64,000 nucleotides of DNA from Fonsecaea monophora (Eukaryota; Ascomycota; Eurotiomycetes; Chaetothyriales; Herpotrichiellaceae): the NCBI RefSeq assembly GCF_001642475.1, contig NW_019174028.1:53272-117271 (forward strand). The letters are read 5' to 3'. The position numbers and the translations under genes are program-made. Below, one piece after another: positions 12,263 to 23,756 of the stretch. Every line of letters starts with the position of its first letter. Position 1 is the first letter of the stretch. A model generated the notes under the pieces. That model was given only the letters and a program-made list of their open reading frames with translations, had not been told where the DNA came from and made no database searches.

Positions 12263-12295
12263 ATGCGCATCAACCCCTGCGTATGTGCTCCATGA
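12263..12295 (+). promoter_or_regulatory. upstream ORF 2 of the large Ser-rich gene
   Basis: A second 10-codon frame (ATG at 12263, TGA at 12293) that ends 26 nt before the main ATG. It has the same length as the first upstream ORF. Confidence 0.4.
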
Positions 12296-12321
12296 CCCAG
12301 CAAACTTGAAGCCGCATCAGG

Positions 12322-15300
12322 ATGGGCTTTTCGAGTCGACGCCCAATTCTGCCTGCGCCCACAGACTCGTTGTTAGAGTCCGCCGACGAAACTGGTCTAG
12401 GTACGGACCTTGGAACCGATCTCTCTCGACGAAGTGAGAAGACCTCCGAGACGATACCTGACGACGGAAGCCCGATTACCATCACTCCAGCACCCAAGCG
12501 CACGATTGGAAAACTAGCAAAGTCCGGTCAACAGTCTCAAACTTCGCTACTCATTGAGTTATTTGAAGGAGGAAAAACTTCCGATTCTGGACAAAGGCGT
12601 CCTAGCCTACGAGTTCGCTATACACCATCACATACCCGGAAGAACAGAGACAAGGGCGAGCGTCACATCCTGGTCACCGAGTCGCCGACGGCGAGGAGGC
12701 CTTCTTTCAGCCACCGCATTTCCCTTGGAGGAAACGAGACTCTTGCGCCCAACGTCATTGAAGGCAGCATCAGCTCCTTGGATACAGCCGACGACTTCAG
12801 GCCTACGGTCCCCATCGAAGTCGAAGTTCTACAGGACGAAGATAGTGACAGGTCCGTCTTGAGTCCCCCTCCAGAGACCAGGTCCATCATCCCAGAATCC
12901 GACATTTCGTCCATGCCAGCGGAGAGTTCACTGGGTACCAATCCACCTCTCAACATGTCGCTTTCTAGCAACAGTGTCAGTATCACACGAGGCATGTCCT
13001 CTCAAGGAGCCTCGTTGAAACCACCTGTCATCTCCACCGAACGCAATTTGAGCAATGAACGCATCACGCAAAAAGTCATCGAAAAGTTGAGCAATAAACC
13101 ACGAGTGTCAAGCAGTGGGAAGCGCCAACACAGTAGCCATAGTGGAAGTCGGAGCAGTGTGAGCAGAGAAGCAGAGTCTCTACGCACCGAGCCGCGAATT
13201 CGGGTCACAAAGAATGTAGACGATGATTCCATGCATAGCATTACTGGCTCCAGTGGTATCAGTGGCTCTCAATTGTCTGGAGATCCCCGGGCGACAGATC
13301 AACGATCAGCCCGCTCAGGGACATCAAATGTCTCAGTCACGAATAATCCGAAACTGCTTCAAACGGTTGAGGATGCCATCCGAAGGCTTATATTGCCCGA
13401 GCTCAATGAGTTGCGCCGGGACCAGAAGCATTCCCACCGATCGCGGCACGATAAGTATAGCAATCCCTCGGATGTGTCCTCCAGTACTGTGTCACGAGAG
13501 GATCGTCGCAGATCATCGGGAAGCAAATCCAAGCGTCGAGTTAGTCGAGAGTCTGAATCTGGTCTGCCTTCAGATTCGTCTCGCCGTCACAGACGTCATA
13601 AGACCGTCGACTACGATTCACCCTCGGAGCACAGCTACGCGCCGTCCGAGTCGGTCGACAGCTTGGGTGATGAGAAGAAGTCACGTAGGCACTCAAAAAG
13701 TCGGCATGCCCGTGACGCCGCAGCTGGGGCTGTCGGAGCTGCAGCCCTGACAGCCGCAGCCCTAAAATCGCACGATTCGGGATCGAGTTTGGAGTATTCA
13801 GAGCACCGTCGAAGGCGGAGGAGCAAAAGCCGCAGCAGTCGCAGCGCAAGTTATACAGAGAAGGATGATGTCTTTCAGAAACATCAAGTACCGCCGATGC
13901 CATTTGTTAGCGAGATTGGTACCGATCTCACTCGAAGCTCCCTGAAGTCCTCAAATGACGGACGGGCGGAGACACCAACTCGTCGCGAAGTGCGCGAAGT
14001 GATACGTGGATCTCCTTTCGAACTCTCCTCGCCAGCATCCCAAGCAACACCCACCTCTAACGCTGTCGATCTGAAGAGAGGACTGGGTACCCACCACGGT
14101 AACTTCTCGGAGCACGACTTGTCAACCCATGACTTGTCAAAGAAAGAAGTCTTCGACGAGGGCAATTTTGACAAGTCATCGGAGGCAGACGAGCTGGATT
14201 TTGCTACGCACGGATTTGCAGCTCTGACAGATCCAGAAAGGGCTCGTCAATATGAGAGAAATCTTCATCAACAGCATCCCATTAGGCGGGGTCTCAGTCC
14301 AATACAGAGCGTGGCCAGCTATGCAACAACAGAACCCAATCGCAACTCCATGATGCAGCCACGCAGCTCGGACTCTTTGCACTCGCCGGGCAAGCATATG
14401 CGCGCCGACGACCAAGTCTCCGTTTCCTCTCTATCATCCGCGCCTAGCACTGACCTGGCCCGCTCAAGGCGGCCCCATGGAATGAGCTTGGAGAGCCGGA
14501 GTGAAGTCATGGCTCAACATGTAAAGTCTCGTGAGAGCACTCCTCGCCGAGTGAATGAAGACACATTCGGCGAACATGCTCTCGAAGACGACGGATACCA
14601 TGACTCGCCTTATATCGACAAAGTCACAGCGGGCCAAGAGGTCGTCGCTCAAGACATTGGATCAACCGCGGAATATGTGGAAGAACCGTCAGGTATCGAG
14701 TCTGCAGTTGCCTCCCTAGTTGAACCTTCACTTCTCTCCGCCGAGCATACATATTCACCCCGCCACAGTCAAGCAGACTCCCTCAGTGCTCGCCGGGTCA
14801 TGAGCCCTCAGCTATCCCACCATGATTACGTCTCGACACACAGTGGCAGCCCGCTTAAACGGCAACTTTCAGACCATAGCGCGAGCACACACGACTTCGC
14901 CCCGGGTCCAACGACTATGATGTCGTCTCCTCCACAGAGTCCCGCTCAATCACTTGAACATTACGAACAGGCTTCGACCAAATCAGCGCAACCAGCGCCT
15001 CTGGCTACCAGCAATGTTCCCAGTGGTCCTGTGGAACGTTCACCTGAATCAGACATCACCACCAATCCGTCCATCATCCGAGGTCCGATAGGCGGTCTGG
15101 CGCAGGGCAACACAGAACACTGGCCTTATGATCCAACACCTCCACACTCTCGGGCTAACCTAGTGCTCCCGCCCGTGAGTCGCGACATTGGTTCAGCCGG
15201 CACAGATCTTATCCCCGAAGCCTTGTCTATTAACCGTGACCATGACCTGGAGCCAAAACGTGACCTCTATATACAGCCTCAACCTTTGTCGACACCTATC

Positions 15301-17342
15301 GGGGCTAAGGATGAAGGTTACGAGACCGGAGCAAACGTACCATCCCCAGGTTTATATTCTCAAGGTCGAGGAGTGCGAGACAGCTTTACACCGGAAGCAC
15401 CAGTTGACAATGTCCCTATTGCAGATGATCCCTTCACCACCCAGCGAGACCAGTATGCCAGTGGGCTTTCGCATGGCATGTCACCCATGTATGACAGTGC
15501 AACAGGTCGTGGACGCGATAATATCCAGTCCAAAGATATCGTGGCTCTCATGGATCATCTCACGATGCGCGACGCCCAAAGAAACGCAAGAGACACAGAA
15601 ATTCTTGTGACGCTGGTTCGCAGTGCTGCAGAGATGCGCAACTCCTTTGAAGATATGAAAAAGTTTATCGCAGAACAGGACGATCTTATCATGGACACTG
15701 CTGATAAGCAACACGAAAGGACACAAAAGGTCATTGGGGGCCCGCGACCACAACCTACAGCTCCTTCTCGCCCAACGATGTCAGCAACCTCGGAGGAGGA
15801 CACGCCAATGAAACGCCGCAACGTCTTTCAACGTGCGCTTAGAGGACTGGGTGCTAAGAACTCGCAAGAGTTGCAGAATATTGAGGCAATGCTAATGCGT
15901 CTTCTGGACGAAGTTGAGGCACTGAGGGTTTCGCAGCCTACCACAGTGACAAGGGAACAGCCTAGATCTACGAGCTTGGCCTCTGCGGATAATGCTCGTG
16001 CTCCAACAGACACAGGATATGAGCCAGAGGGTCAAGCCGGGACCTCATCAACTGGTGATCGCTCTGGATATTTTTCCAACAACTCCTCTCGCCAGGCGGA
16101 CTACCGCAACTACAATATACATCGAGATTCTGGTAACCGAGTGAGCACAGTCATGGAAGGCGACGAAGAATATGACGACTATGCGAATAATGCAGGCAGT
16201 GCTACAGCCGGGAATGCACAAGTCGTCAGCCACACGCCGTTGAACACGCCCCCAAGACATGATGGAATTCGACAAACCAGAGGTGGTTCGGTTCCATTGA
16301 ACACACCACCTCGGACGCAGGACCAAAACACGGGGTCGCTAAGTCATGAAAATACACCGCACCTCTCGGCGGGAGACGCATCTGGAAGGAAGCACAAGTC
16401 TTTTGCATCTTCCTTTATTCCTAAAATGGTGTCTCGGTGGTCCAAGACTACTTCATCATCTGCTGACAATTTTCGCGCAAGTCAGCAACGAGTCAGACCC
16501 TACTCAGAGCACTCTCGGTCTGGATCCAACCTCGGAGAGTATGACTTCGAGCATGATCCTCAAGGGGATGACCGGATTCGGTCGAATACCTCATTCCTGC
16601 GAGATCAGTATGATGATATAGAGAACCGGCCACCGTCTCCTTTGGTTCCAAGCCAGTTGACGGACAACCCCAAGTATCAGGCTCACAGAAACAGCCTCAA
16701 TCTTCAGCATCCACAACCTCGACAAGGACCAACAGGGCGCTTCCAGTCTCGTCTGGAATCCGAAGCACAGTACTATAATAATGAGCAGATCTCACCGACT
16801 TCGCAGACCTCGTCGCAGTGGGAGACTCACTCTGGGCTGCATCCGAACCATCACACGACCATCACCTATGGAGGACACCTCAGCCCCATTTCCGACTCAC
16901 CGTACTCTGCAGAGCCAGGCCAAATGCATGACAATAGGAGCATTCGATCTGGAAGCTCTCATGGCCCGCCTCGGCCGCCGAAGATCCCTAATGATGAGCC
17001 TTTGGTGCCGCAACGTCCAGCCAAGATGATGACGATGAGTCCCACTTCATCAAACAGACAGCCGACCTACGTCGACCATGTTGCTGCAGCAAGAGCGGGA
17101 AGTCCAGCATTCGACAAGGTACGTTTAAGATATCCACTTCTCGTGACGTCAATACTGACAAAATGCAGTCTCCCGTCGCAGCATTGAGATCGCCACAGAG
17201 TCAGACACGAAAGCCCTCAGGGCCGAGACCGCTCGCTGGATCAAGTGGATCCAAGGGGGAATTGAGTGCCGTCAAAAGAACTAGATTCAGAGGCAGTCCA
17301 AACCAGATTGATAGCGAGGACGAAGCCACTGCTGCATATTGA
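12322..17342 (+). CDS. large Ser-rich conserved fungal protein with two coiled-coil segments
   Basis: The model is join(12322..17118, 17169..17342), 1656 residues. A 50-nt intron near the 3' end moves the frame to a short basic C-terminus ending ATAAY. The protein is mostly low-complexity Ser/Arg/Pro sequence. Ordered-looking parts are an N-terminal SLLIELFEGGK motif (about 77-87), an Ala-rich stretch (about 463-485), a helical coiled-coil-like segment starting DIVALMDHL (about 1072-1140), and a second one around FQRALRGLGAKNSQELQNI (about 1168-1205). PLNTPPR occurs twice (about 1306 and 1322) and offers proline-directed phosphorylation sites. I recall similar uncharacterised proteins in other Pezizomycotina but know no function. 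It could be a cytoskeletal or polarity scaffold; that is speculation. The start is the first ATG of the long frame; two short upstream ORFs precede it. Confidence 0.8.
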
Positions 17343-18099
17343 GTGCATGTTGCGTCTTTGATGGTAGTGAAGGTTCTTGAGCGCGCAACGTCAGTGTTGG
17401 CCATGAATGTCATTTGAAGGGCGTATAGGACGGGTTCCATATTGGATAGTTGGACGAGGATGATTTGTTGCTAGGGCGATGGGCGTGACAAAAGATCTTG
17501 GCGTCAGCGTTATGCCTGAAATGAAGTTGGAAACGGGCGAGCTGGACAAACGCAGCAACTTTGATGACATGCTGGAGACTTTTGAAGAAAGAGACAGACT
17601 CCAACGGCATTGACGGAGCCGAGCCACCACCACCACCACCTGAGCAAGTGAGATATGATACCATGCAGTATTCGCGTCCGGGCTGTGCCTGAGCGAGTCA
17701 AAAAGATACCTAACGTAATGTCGATACAAGGAAAGTAGAATCACAAAAGGGGTTGGAGATTTTTCGCCTCGAATTTCGCACTGTCTATATTTCGAGCTTG
17801 ACATATCTTCTCTTGCGGTGGCGATGGATTTTCCACCGAGTGTTTTTGTGTTTCGTGACATCGAGGTATGAAATGGAGTTGCTGGGACCATGACCCTGAA
17901 AAGCTGTGGACGAGACGACGGCTGGAGACGAGGCTGAGGGGATTAAGGGGCCTGACTGGGTGAGTGGAGACGGTGGTTGGTCCACTCCAACGACCGAACA
18001 GACTTGATTTACTGGACAGGAAACGACGGGATAGATACATTCCTATTGCAAACCTCAGGCTAATAATTACCATGCAGCGGTCGATCCAGCTACGAGCTC
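17343..18099. other. intergenic tract beside the NLR relic
   Basis: It holds the 3' untranslated region of the large Ser-rich gene. Overlapping minus-strand frames exist but resemble nothing known. It may contain the far 3' end of the decayed NACHT gene, too eroded to align by eye. A CCACCACCACCACC run lies near 17627-17640. Confidence 0.45.
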
Positions 18100-19093
18100 T
18101 GCTAACGTCAATTCTGTGTGTTCTTCGAATGGTGTAAAGTGAGGCAGCGCAGCTGTTGGCAAAGTGGCCATTCATCTTCAACGTGATGCTCCTCTGCTTG
18201 AAGCCTTAACTCGATATGGACCTGGCTCAATGTCAATAGTCTTTTATAACACTCCGGCTTGCGGCTAATTAACCCTGTGCATGCAGCAATGACGGCGTCA
18301 ATATGCAGCATGCTCGCCCGCTCGAGCCTGGTGTTGCTCGCCTTCACAGCGACCGCATGACGCAGTTCAGTAACAGTCAGGGGCCTCGTTGCACATAGTA
18401 CGTACGGGAGAACTCTTTTGGCTAGTTCGACCTGGTTTTAGGCTCTGCCTCTCAATCTGCTTCATCGCGGCGTCGTAGGCCGCGTTGTAGTCATTTGTAC
18501 TAGTGGTATTGGGGGTAGCAACCACGCCAGAGAGAACGGCTCGGATTGCTTCCGGTCGGCTTTCCAGCCAGGGAGTGGACGTGGAGCACTGCGAGGTGAA
18601 ATCTGAACACAGATCTCTAAGTTAGGTGCCAAAGCGTGTACAGTTGCAGGACTCACCTCCCATCAGCTGCCCTGATAATAGTATCAGCGATCTCCTGCCG
18701 GAGGTCGGGCATATCCTCCAGAAAGGTTGGAAGCTTGTTCTTTGTGAAGATGAAAGACGCAGTAGATGTACGCGATGCCTATCTTCGAGGCAGAGGAGCC
18801 GGGCGGAAAGCGACAGCTGAGGCCCTCGATCACCGTGGAGGCAAGAATTGTCTTGCCTGCACCCGCTGGCCGGGATAGAAGAGCTTTCGGAAATCCTGCG
18901 CTTGCTCCTCTGGATCCGGAGGATTGGGCTTTGCATGGACCTATTTCTGATATGGCTCTGAGTTTAGAAACCACTGAAGCGACCCGGGATCGCGTCTCCG
19001 TGCGAACTCGGCTTGTTGACCTTGATACGTGGGGGGAGCGAGCCGTCTCAGGATTTCTTGGAGTTCTCGGTGGTCAGGCTCTGAATCCGACAT
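18100..19093 (-). pseudogene. decayed NACHT (NLR-like, STAND NTPase) gene
   Basis: Fragments of a fungal NOD-like receptor lie in order on the minus strand but in different frames. First, an ATG at 19093 opens a 50-codon piece with LQWFLNSEPYQ, like the stretch that precedes the P-loop in these proteins, ending in a TAG at 18941. Second, in another frame, is the Walker A region GAGKTILASTVIEGL (P-loop near 18843-18872) followed by IGIAYIYC. Third, in a third frame, DLRQEIADTIIRAADG runs into an intact-looking 54-nt intron (18603-18656, GTGAGT, internal CTAAC, CAG) and then LAVLHVHSLAG. Fourth, EAIRAVLSGVV...YDAAMKQIERQ. Fifth, RVLPYVLCATRPLTVTELRHAVAV, the winged-helix-like part. No N-terminal effector domain or C-terminal ankyrin/WD repeats are evident. 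At least three frame changes and several stops make it a relic. The 18100 border is approximate. Confidence 0.75.
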
Positions 19094-19466
19094 GGCGTGA
19101 ACTCTGGGATTGTAGTGTAGACCTGATTTTGATCAATCAGCGGCAGTCAGACACGAGAACGACTTGTGCGAAGAGTAAACGTGCGCCTCAATTGGGAGCG
19201 TCAGGTATTTGGTAGACTTTGCGCCTCAACACAACTTGAACGATGATGACCATTGTAACAGCGGCAACTACTATAGAAGTCGACAATGACAACACAGGCC
19301 AAGGGAGGACTTCTAGACAACGTCAAAACGCCTTATTCCTGAAGTACCTATAGGGTTTTATCGAGTTCTTCAACGCAATTTTGGCGGCTTTTCATATTCA
19401 TCAAGTCGTTCTCCTTTCCTGTGGCGACTTAATGCGGTTTTAACTCGCCGTCCGAGCTCATCGACG
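19094..19466. other. intergenic tract
   Basis: It lies between the NLR relic and the 3' end of the PLP enzyme gene. No frame or repeat stands out. It may include the eroded 5' part of the relic. Confidence 0.45.
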
Positions 19467-20582
19467 TTAAGGAGCTATGCTAGGAGAGGTGTAGCTTCTC
19501 GCGCCCTCAGTGCTTAACAGCACAATAACAGCATCTTTCAACAATCCTGCGGGAGGAGAATCTGTCAAGCTGATTTTTTTGATTGCAGCAAGTGCCGCGG
19601 CTCCACAAGGCCCAGCATTGACATGATGGGATTGGAGATACTGTATGGATTCATGGCATTCCAAGTCTGAGACTGTGATGCTGATATCGACTGCTCTGGA
19701 AAGGATCGGCCAGGAGATAGGAGAGACAGTCCCACAATTCATACCGTTCATGATGGTTGCCGATGTTTCGATTGTGTTCCATTCGCCGGATCGGAGGTTT
19801 TGATGCAAACATGCAGCGGTCTCAGGCTCTACTGCCACCACACCAATTTGTCTGCCGTCAGACTTGCAAAAAGCTGCAACAGAGTGACCCAAAGAGCCGA
19901 CACCGATGGGAGTGACAATCATGGTCGCTTCCAGCTCCTGGGCATTGAGTTGCTCCTCGACTTCAAACAAGAGTGTTGAATAGCCTTCCACGATCCAGGC
20001 CGGAATTTGTTCGTATCCGTCGAATGCATTGTCTTGAATAAGAAGGCCACTTGGCGTCTTCTGTGATTCCTCAAAGGCCTTTGAGACGGCATCATCGTAG
20101 GTGCCGGATATAACCGTGACTTCTGCGCCTTCCCCCTCGATCTTTTGGCAGGTCTCATCGTCAGCAAATCTGGACATGAAGATCCGAACCGGGACGCCCA
20201 GTATCTTGCCCATTCGCGCGACAGCCCGGCCGTGGTTTCCTTCGGTAGCCGCAAAGAGTGTTGTCCTCGACCTCTTCGCTGCAACTGAAGCGTCTTCAAG
20301 GCTCGAGTCAAGGCCAAGTCCATGCTGCTCAGCGATCGCACGGAAAGTACCCCATGAAGCACCCAGGATCTTGAAAGACGGCAATCCGAGCCGGCTACTT
20401 TCGTCTTTGACGAAGATTGCTTTGACATTTAGCTCTTTGGCGAGATCGTCCAGGGGGACAATCGGGGTCTTTTTGTACCCAGGGAGGCGCTTGTGGAAAG
20501 CCTGCGCAAGGGTTATATCTGCATCGTACGTGTGTGTGTAGGATCGAGCCTGCGGATTCGCAAATATGATTGAGTTGGACAT
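19467..20582 (-). CDS. PLP-dependent enzyme, diaminopropionate ammonia-lyase-like
   Basis: A fold-type II pyridoxal-phosphate enzyme (tryptophan synthase beta superfamily) most like diaminopropionate ammonia-lyases, which deaminate 2,3-diaminopropionate or related beta-substituted amino acids to pyruvate and ammonia. It is single-exon, 371 residues. The ATG at 20582 (MSNSIIF) is the first one in the frame. The Schiff-base lysine is K71 in PSFKILGASW. ATEGNHGRAVA (about 118-128) is the substrate-loop motif, GVGSLGHS is the glycine-rich phosphate loop, and LLSTEGAR lies near the C-terminus. The substrate is inferred from family resemblance only; threonine/serine dehydratase-like activity cannot be excluded. 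It sits between the NLR relic and the RBR gene with no pathway partner nearby. Confidence 0.85.
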   Translation of the reverse strand: MSNSIIFANPQARSYTHTYDADITLAQAFHKRLPGYKKTPIVPLDDLAKELNVKAIFVKDESSRLGLPSFKILGASWGTFRAIAEQHGLGLDSSLEDASVAAKRSRTTLFAATEGNHGRAVARMGKILGVPVRIFMSRFADDETCQKIEGEGAEVTVISGTYDDAVSKAFEESQKTPSGLLIQDNAFDGYEQIPAWIVEGYSTLLFEVEEQLNAQELEATMIVTPIGVGSLGHSVAAFCKSDGRQIGVVAVEPETAACLHQNLRSGEWNTIETSATIMNGMNCGTVSPISWPILSRAVDISITVSDLECHESIQYLQSHHVNAGPCGAAALAAIKKISLTDSPPAGLLKDAVIVLLSTEGARSYTSPSIAP

Positions 20583-21341
20583 GGTTTTCCTGGTTAGATC
20601 AACACCACGTCTCGTCAATTGATAGCCCAGGGAATGCTCTGCGGACGTTTTCTCGAGGCCTGCTTCTATCCGAAAGCTACAACAATCCTACCTCATTGGA
20701 GGGTTTATGATTTCTCCGATGATGGAACTCGGGTTGTGGTAGGGCGTGAGAGTCAGCTTCCTGGCAACTGGTTTTGCTAGTGGTTCCCGGAAACGACCCG
20801 GACGGGCACAAGTTACAGCCAACGTAATCCACAAGAAGTCTCATTGATTCAAGTGACTTGATCTGTTGTCGAGGATTGAGATGATACTCTCCTTCTCCCA
20901 ACCAGGGGTGCGCTGGAGGGGAACTCAAGGGCTCGGGTCCGCATGAATATTAATCCGTTACATCCAATCATATTTGCAGGAACAGCCCGGCTCAAGGCTG
21001 CAGTAATGACGATGTTTAACAGGACAAGAGGATCAGGCTGGTGAGGCTGGTGGCTGGTTGAGCTATCTCACCACACCTGCATCAGAGGTCGGCCTGCCAG
21101 CTGGCGTGTCTCTATTGGCCGCTTCATTGCAAAGGCTACATATTCTGCCAGCAAATCCAGAAGATGTGACCCCTGCAGCACACAGCACCCGCGTGCTCCC
21201 CAACTTGCTTACCAGTCCACGAGAGTGGGTGTCGCTCGCAGATCTCAGTGATTGGCTCTTGGACAATATCCCGCGGCCCAAGCGCACTAAATCTTGGTGT
21301 TCTGTCATCTGAAGGGGTTGCTTTTAGTGAAGAAGTCCGCC
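20583..21341. promoter_or_regulatory. divergent promoter region, PLP enzyme / RBR ligase
   Basis: A 759-bp gap between two divergent start codons. An 84-codon open stretch in the leader (21058-21312) resembles no family and is not called as a gene. I see no clear regulator site. Confidence 0.4.
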
Positions 21342-23254
21342 ATGGCTGGGGACGAGGGGAAGAGAAGGAAGACTCCTCGTCACAAACATGGTGATCCTGG
21401 AATGCCAAAATCCCGAAAGCGATCCGAGGATGATAGTACGACATCGAAATCGCCCGCCACCGCCGATAGTCCCGCCGATATCGATGCCCTCAGAAAGGCC
21501 AGACTCACATATCTAGCCAAATCTCCCGAGGAACGCCGAAAAGACATGAAGTACGAGTATGTAAAACGGACACAGACGTCGGAAGCAGACGAAGAGAAGG
21601 ACAAGCGCCACAAGGCTGTGCGAGGCCAGGTCATTGATCGGGAGGATCGAAAACCTAAGCGCCGTTCCACCACGCGCACGGAGAGCAATCGACAAGCCGT
21701 AGCGCAAGACGAGAGTGAAGATGACTACGTTTATTCCAGAAACGAAAGATCGTCCGGCGCAGGCAGCACGGGCGCAACACAGATAGAGACATCTCGTACC
21801 CAGAGAACGAAATCCCAAAGTCAAAAGCCCAAAAAGACGGAAACAACGCGAAGAGCGCCGGAGCGACGGTATACGGAGCCAGCCAGAAGGAAGGAAGTAT
21901 ACGTCTTTGATGAGTAGGTCTAATTCATCCGGCATCATACCCCAGGCTGACTGCATTTTCCAGAGTACCCTGCGCAGGCAAAGAAACGCATCCGCTACCA
22001 CGTCGAATGTCTATTGTGACCGAGAAAGCACAGAAACCCGAGATCAAGAGAAGCGCTACAACTGTAAAACCCAAGGTTGAAGTGGGTGTCGCAAAGTCCG
22101 AGGTCACTGGAACGCCCAAGAAGGGATCAGGCCTTTTGAGCGGACTTCTGCCACCTAAACCAGCACCACAAAGAAAAGTCTCTTGCCTCACTTGCGGTGA
22201 CGATGAAATTCCAGTGGCGCAATCCGCTCTCCTGCCTTGTAAGCACCGCATGTGCAACACATGCCTCAAGCGGGTCTTCAAGATGTCCGTTTCCGATCCT
22301 GCGCACATGCCACCTCGGTGCTGTACGGATCAGCACATTGCACTCAAGCACGTCGAGAAATTGTTCGATGACAAATTCAAGGTACTATGGAACCGCAAGT
22401 TTCAAGAATACAAGACCAAGAATCGAGTCTATTGTCCGGGTCGGAAGTGCGGCGCCTGGATTAAACCACACTACATCACCATAGAAAATGGTCGAAAAGT
22501 AGGCCGTTGCAAACAATGCAAAACAAAGGTTTGCCCGACTTGTTCTCAAAAGATGCATACGACTCGTGAGTGCCCCAAGGACCCGGAAACAAAAGCTTTC
22601 ATCGAAACGGCGAAGGAGAAAGGTTGGCAAAGATGTTACAGCTGTCACGCTATGGTCGAGTTGAAGGAAGGCTGCAATCATATGACATGCCGCTGCACGG
22701 CTGAATTCTGTATGGTATGTGGTTTGAAATGGAAATCCTGCGACTGCCCGTGGTTCAACTACGAAGCTGTTGATGCGAATATGGGGGATCCTATGCGCTA
22801 TCAACAAGAAATGGACCGACGTCGGGATCAAGTCAACCGTGATGAAGAGCTCGCTCGACGCATGCAACAAATGGGGCTAGGCGACGATGGTGAAGGTCCA
22901 GCTGCTCGCGTGTTTGGGCTGGGAAATGGAGCGAACCACCACATGAATCAGAACTTCATCCAGCAAGCGCGTGAAGCGCTGACGGCCAATTATGCACAAG
23001 CGGGCCAGGCTGCCATGGGCCTCTTAAATGGCTTCGTTAGGGGTCGAGAAAACCCCTTGCCTGGTATACCCATGGAAATGGAACAAATGCTGGAAATGCT
23101 CGGGCAAGGTGGTCGTATGCGCGACCCAGCAGAGGGCGAGGATCCAGGACGGAGGACTGGGCGACGAGCGACAAATAGACGAAGACAAGCTGGCCTCGAC
23201 GAAGCAAGAGGAGCCGACAGACGAATTCATGATTGGGTACATGGCAGGGCTTGA
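21342..23254 (+). CDS. RBR (RING-IBR-RING) E3 ubiquitin ligase
   Basis: A RING-between-RING ligase that would take ubiquitin from an E2 onto its own RING2 cysteine before transfer. The model is join(21342..21913, 21964..23254), 620 residues, with the ATG in a strong context (cgccATGG) and a 50-nt intron. Residues 1-260 are basic and disordered. RING1 starts at CLTCGDDE (about 265) and ends at PPRCC. The IBR has YCPGRKCGAWI and CKQCKTKVCPTCSQKMH. RING2 is CYSCHAMVELKEGCNHMTCRC (from about 414), where the cysteine after KEG matches the catalytic position of HHARI/parkin-type ligases. The tail (about 490-620) is Gln/Arg-rich. An alternative 3' splice (23115-23178) would replace the last residues with a longer C-terminus ending at 23492. 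Substrates are unknown. Confidence 0.88.
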
Positions 23255-23756
23255 TATGGTAGCAACCGGTTCGCGCATTGACTGGACGACGTCGTCCACG
23301 TTTTACGAGGTGCAAGTCTACGATTGGGCTCATGATCCTGGGATTTTATACGGACGGATGGGCAGGAAGAGACGGAAGGGCGCTCGCGATGGTAATCTTC
23401 GGCTTTTGGATACCCACGGGCGAGCGTACCACGGTGTTGGGAATATCGACAGGGTCAACAGACCAGATGAAAGGTTTCGGTATCTATCATGAAGTGATGT
23501 ATATCGATGAGCCAGGCCCCAGACTACAAGGGCCTGTACAAGCAGACATTTATATTATGTGATGGATGGATTTTTTTTGACGAGATGCAATGACTCTCAG
23601 GTTCAATGAAAAGGGTTTGGGTTTCTGTGCAGAGAGAACAACTTTTCATTCGTAACTGTTTTCCGTAACCCTTGGGCAGAACAGCCACACGCCTCTAGGT
23701 ACGTAGAGTGGGTGTTTTAAAGTCTACAGAGATAGGGGATTCTTTCTCGGTATCCT
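23255..23756. other. convergent intergenic tract
   Basis: It lies between the 3' ends of the RBR gene (plus) and the LEU2-type gene (minus). The frame at 23028-23492 extends into it and may be an alternative last exon of the RBR gene. A run of T occurs at about 23571-23578. Confidence 0.5.

Noticed and set aside
17391..17891. 166-codon minus-strand frame 3' of the Ser-rich gene
   Set aside because: It overlaps that gene's 3' untranslated region and does not continue the NACHT relic in any recognisable way.
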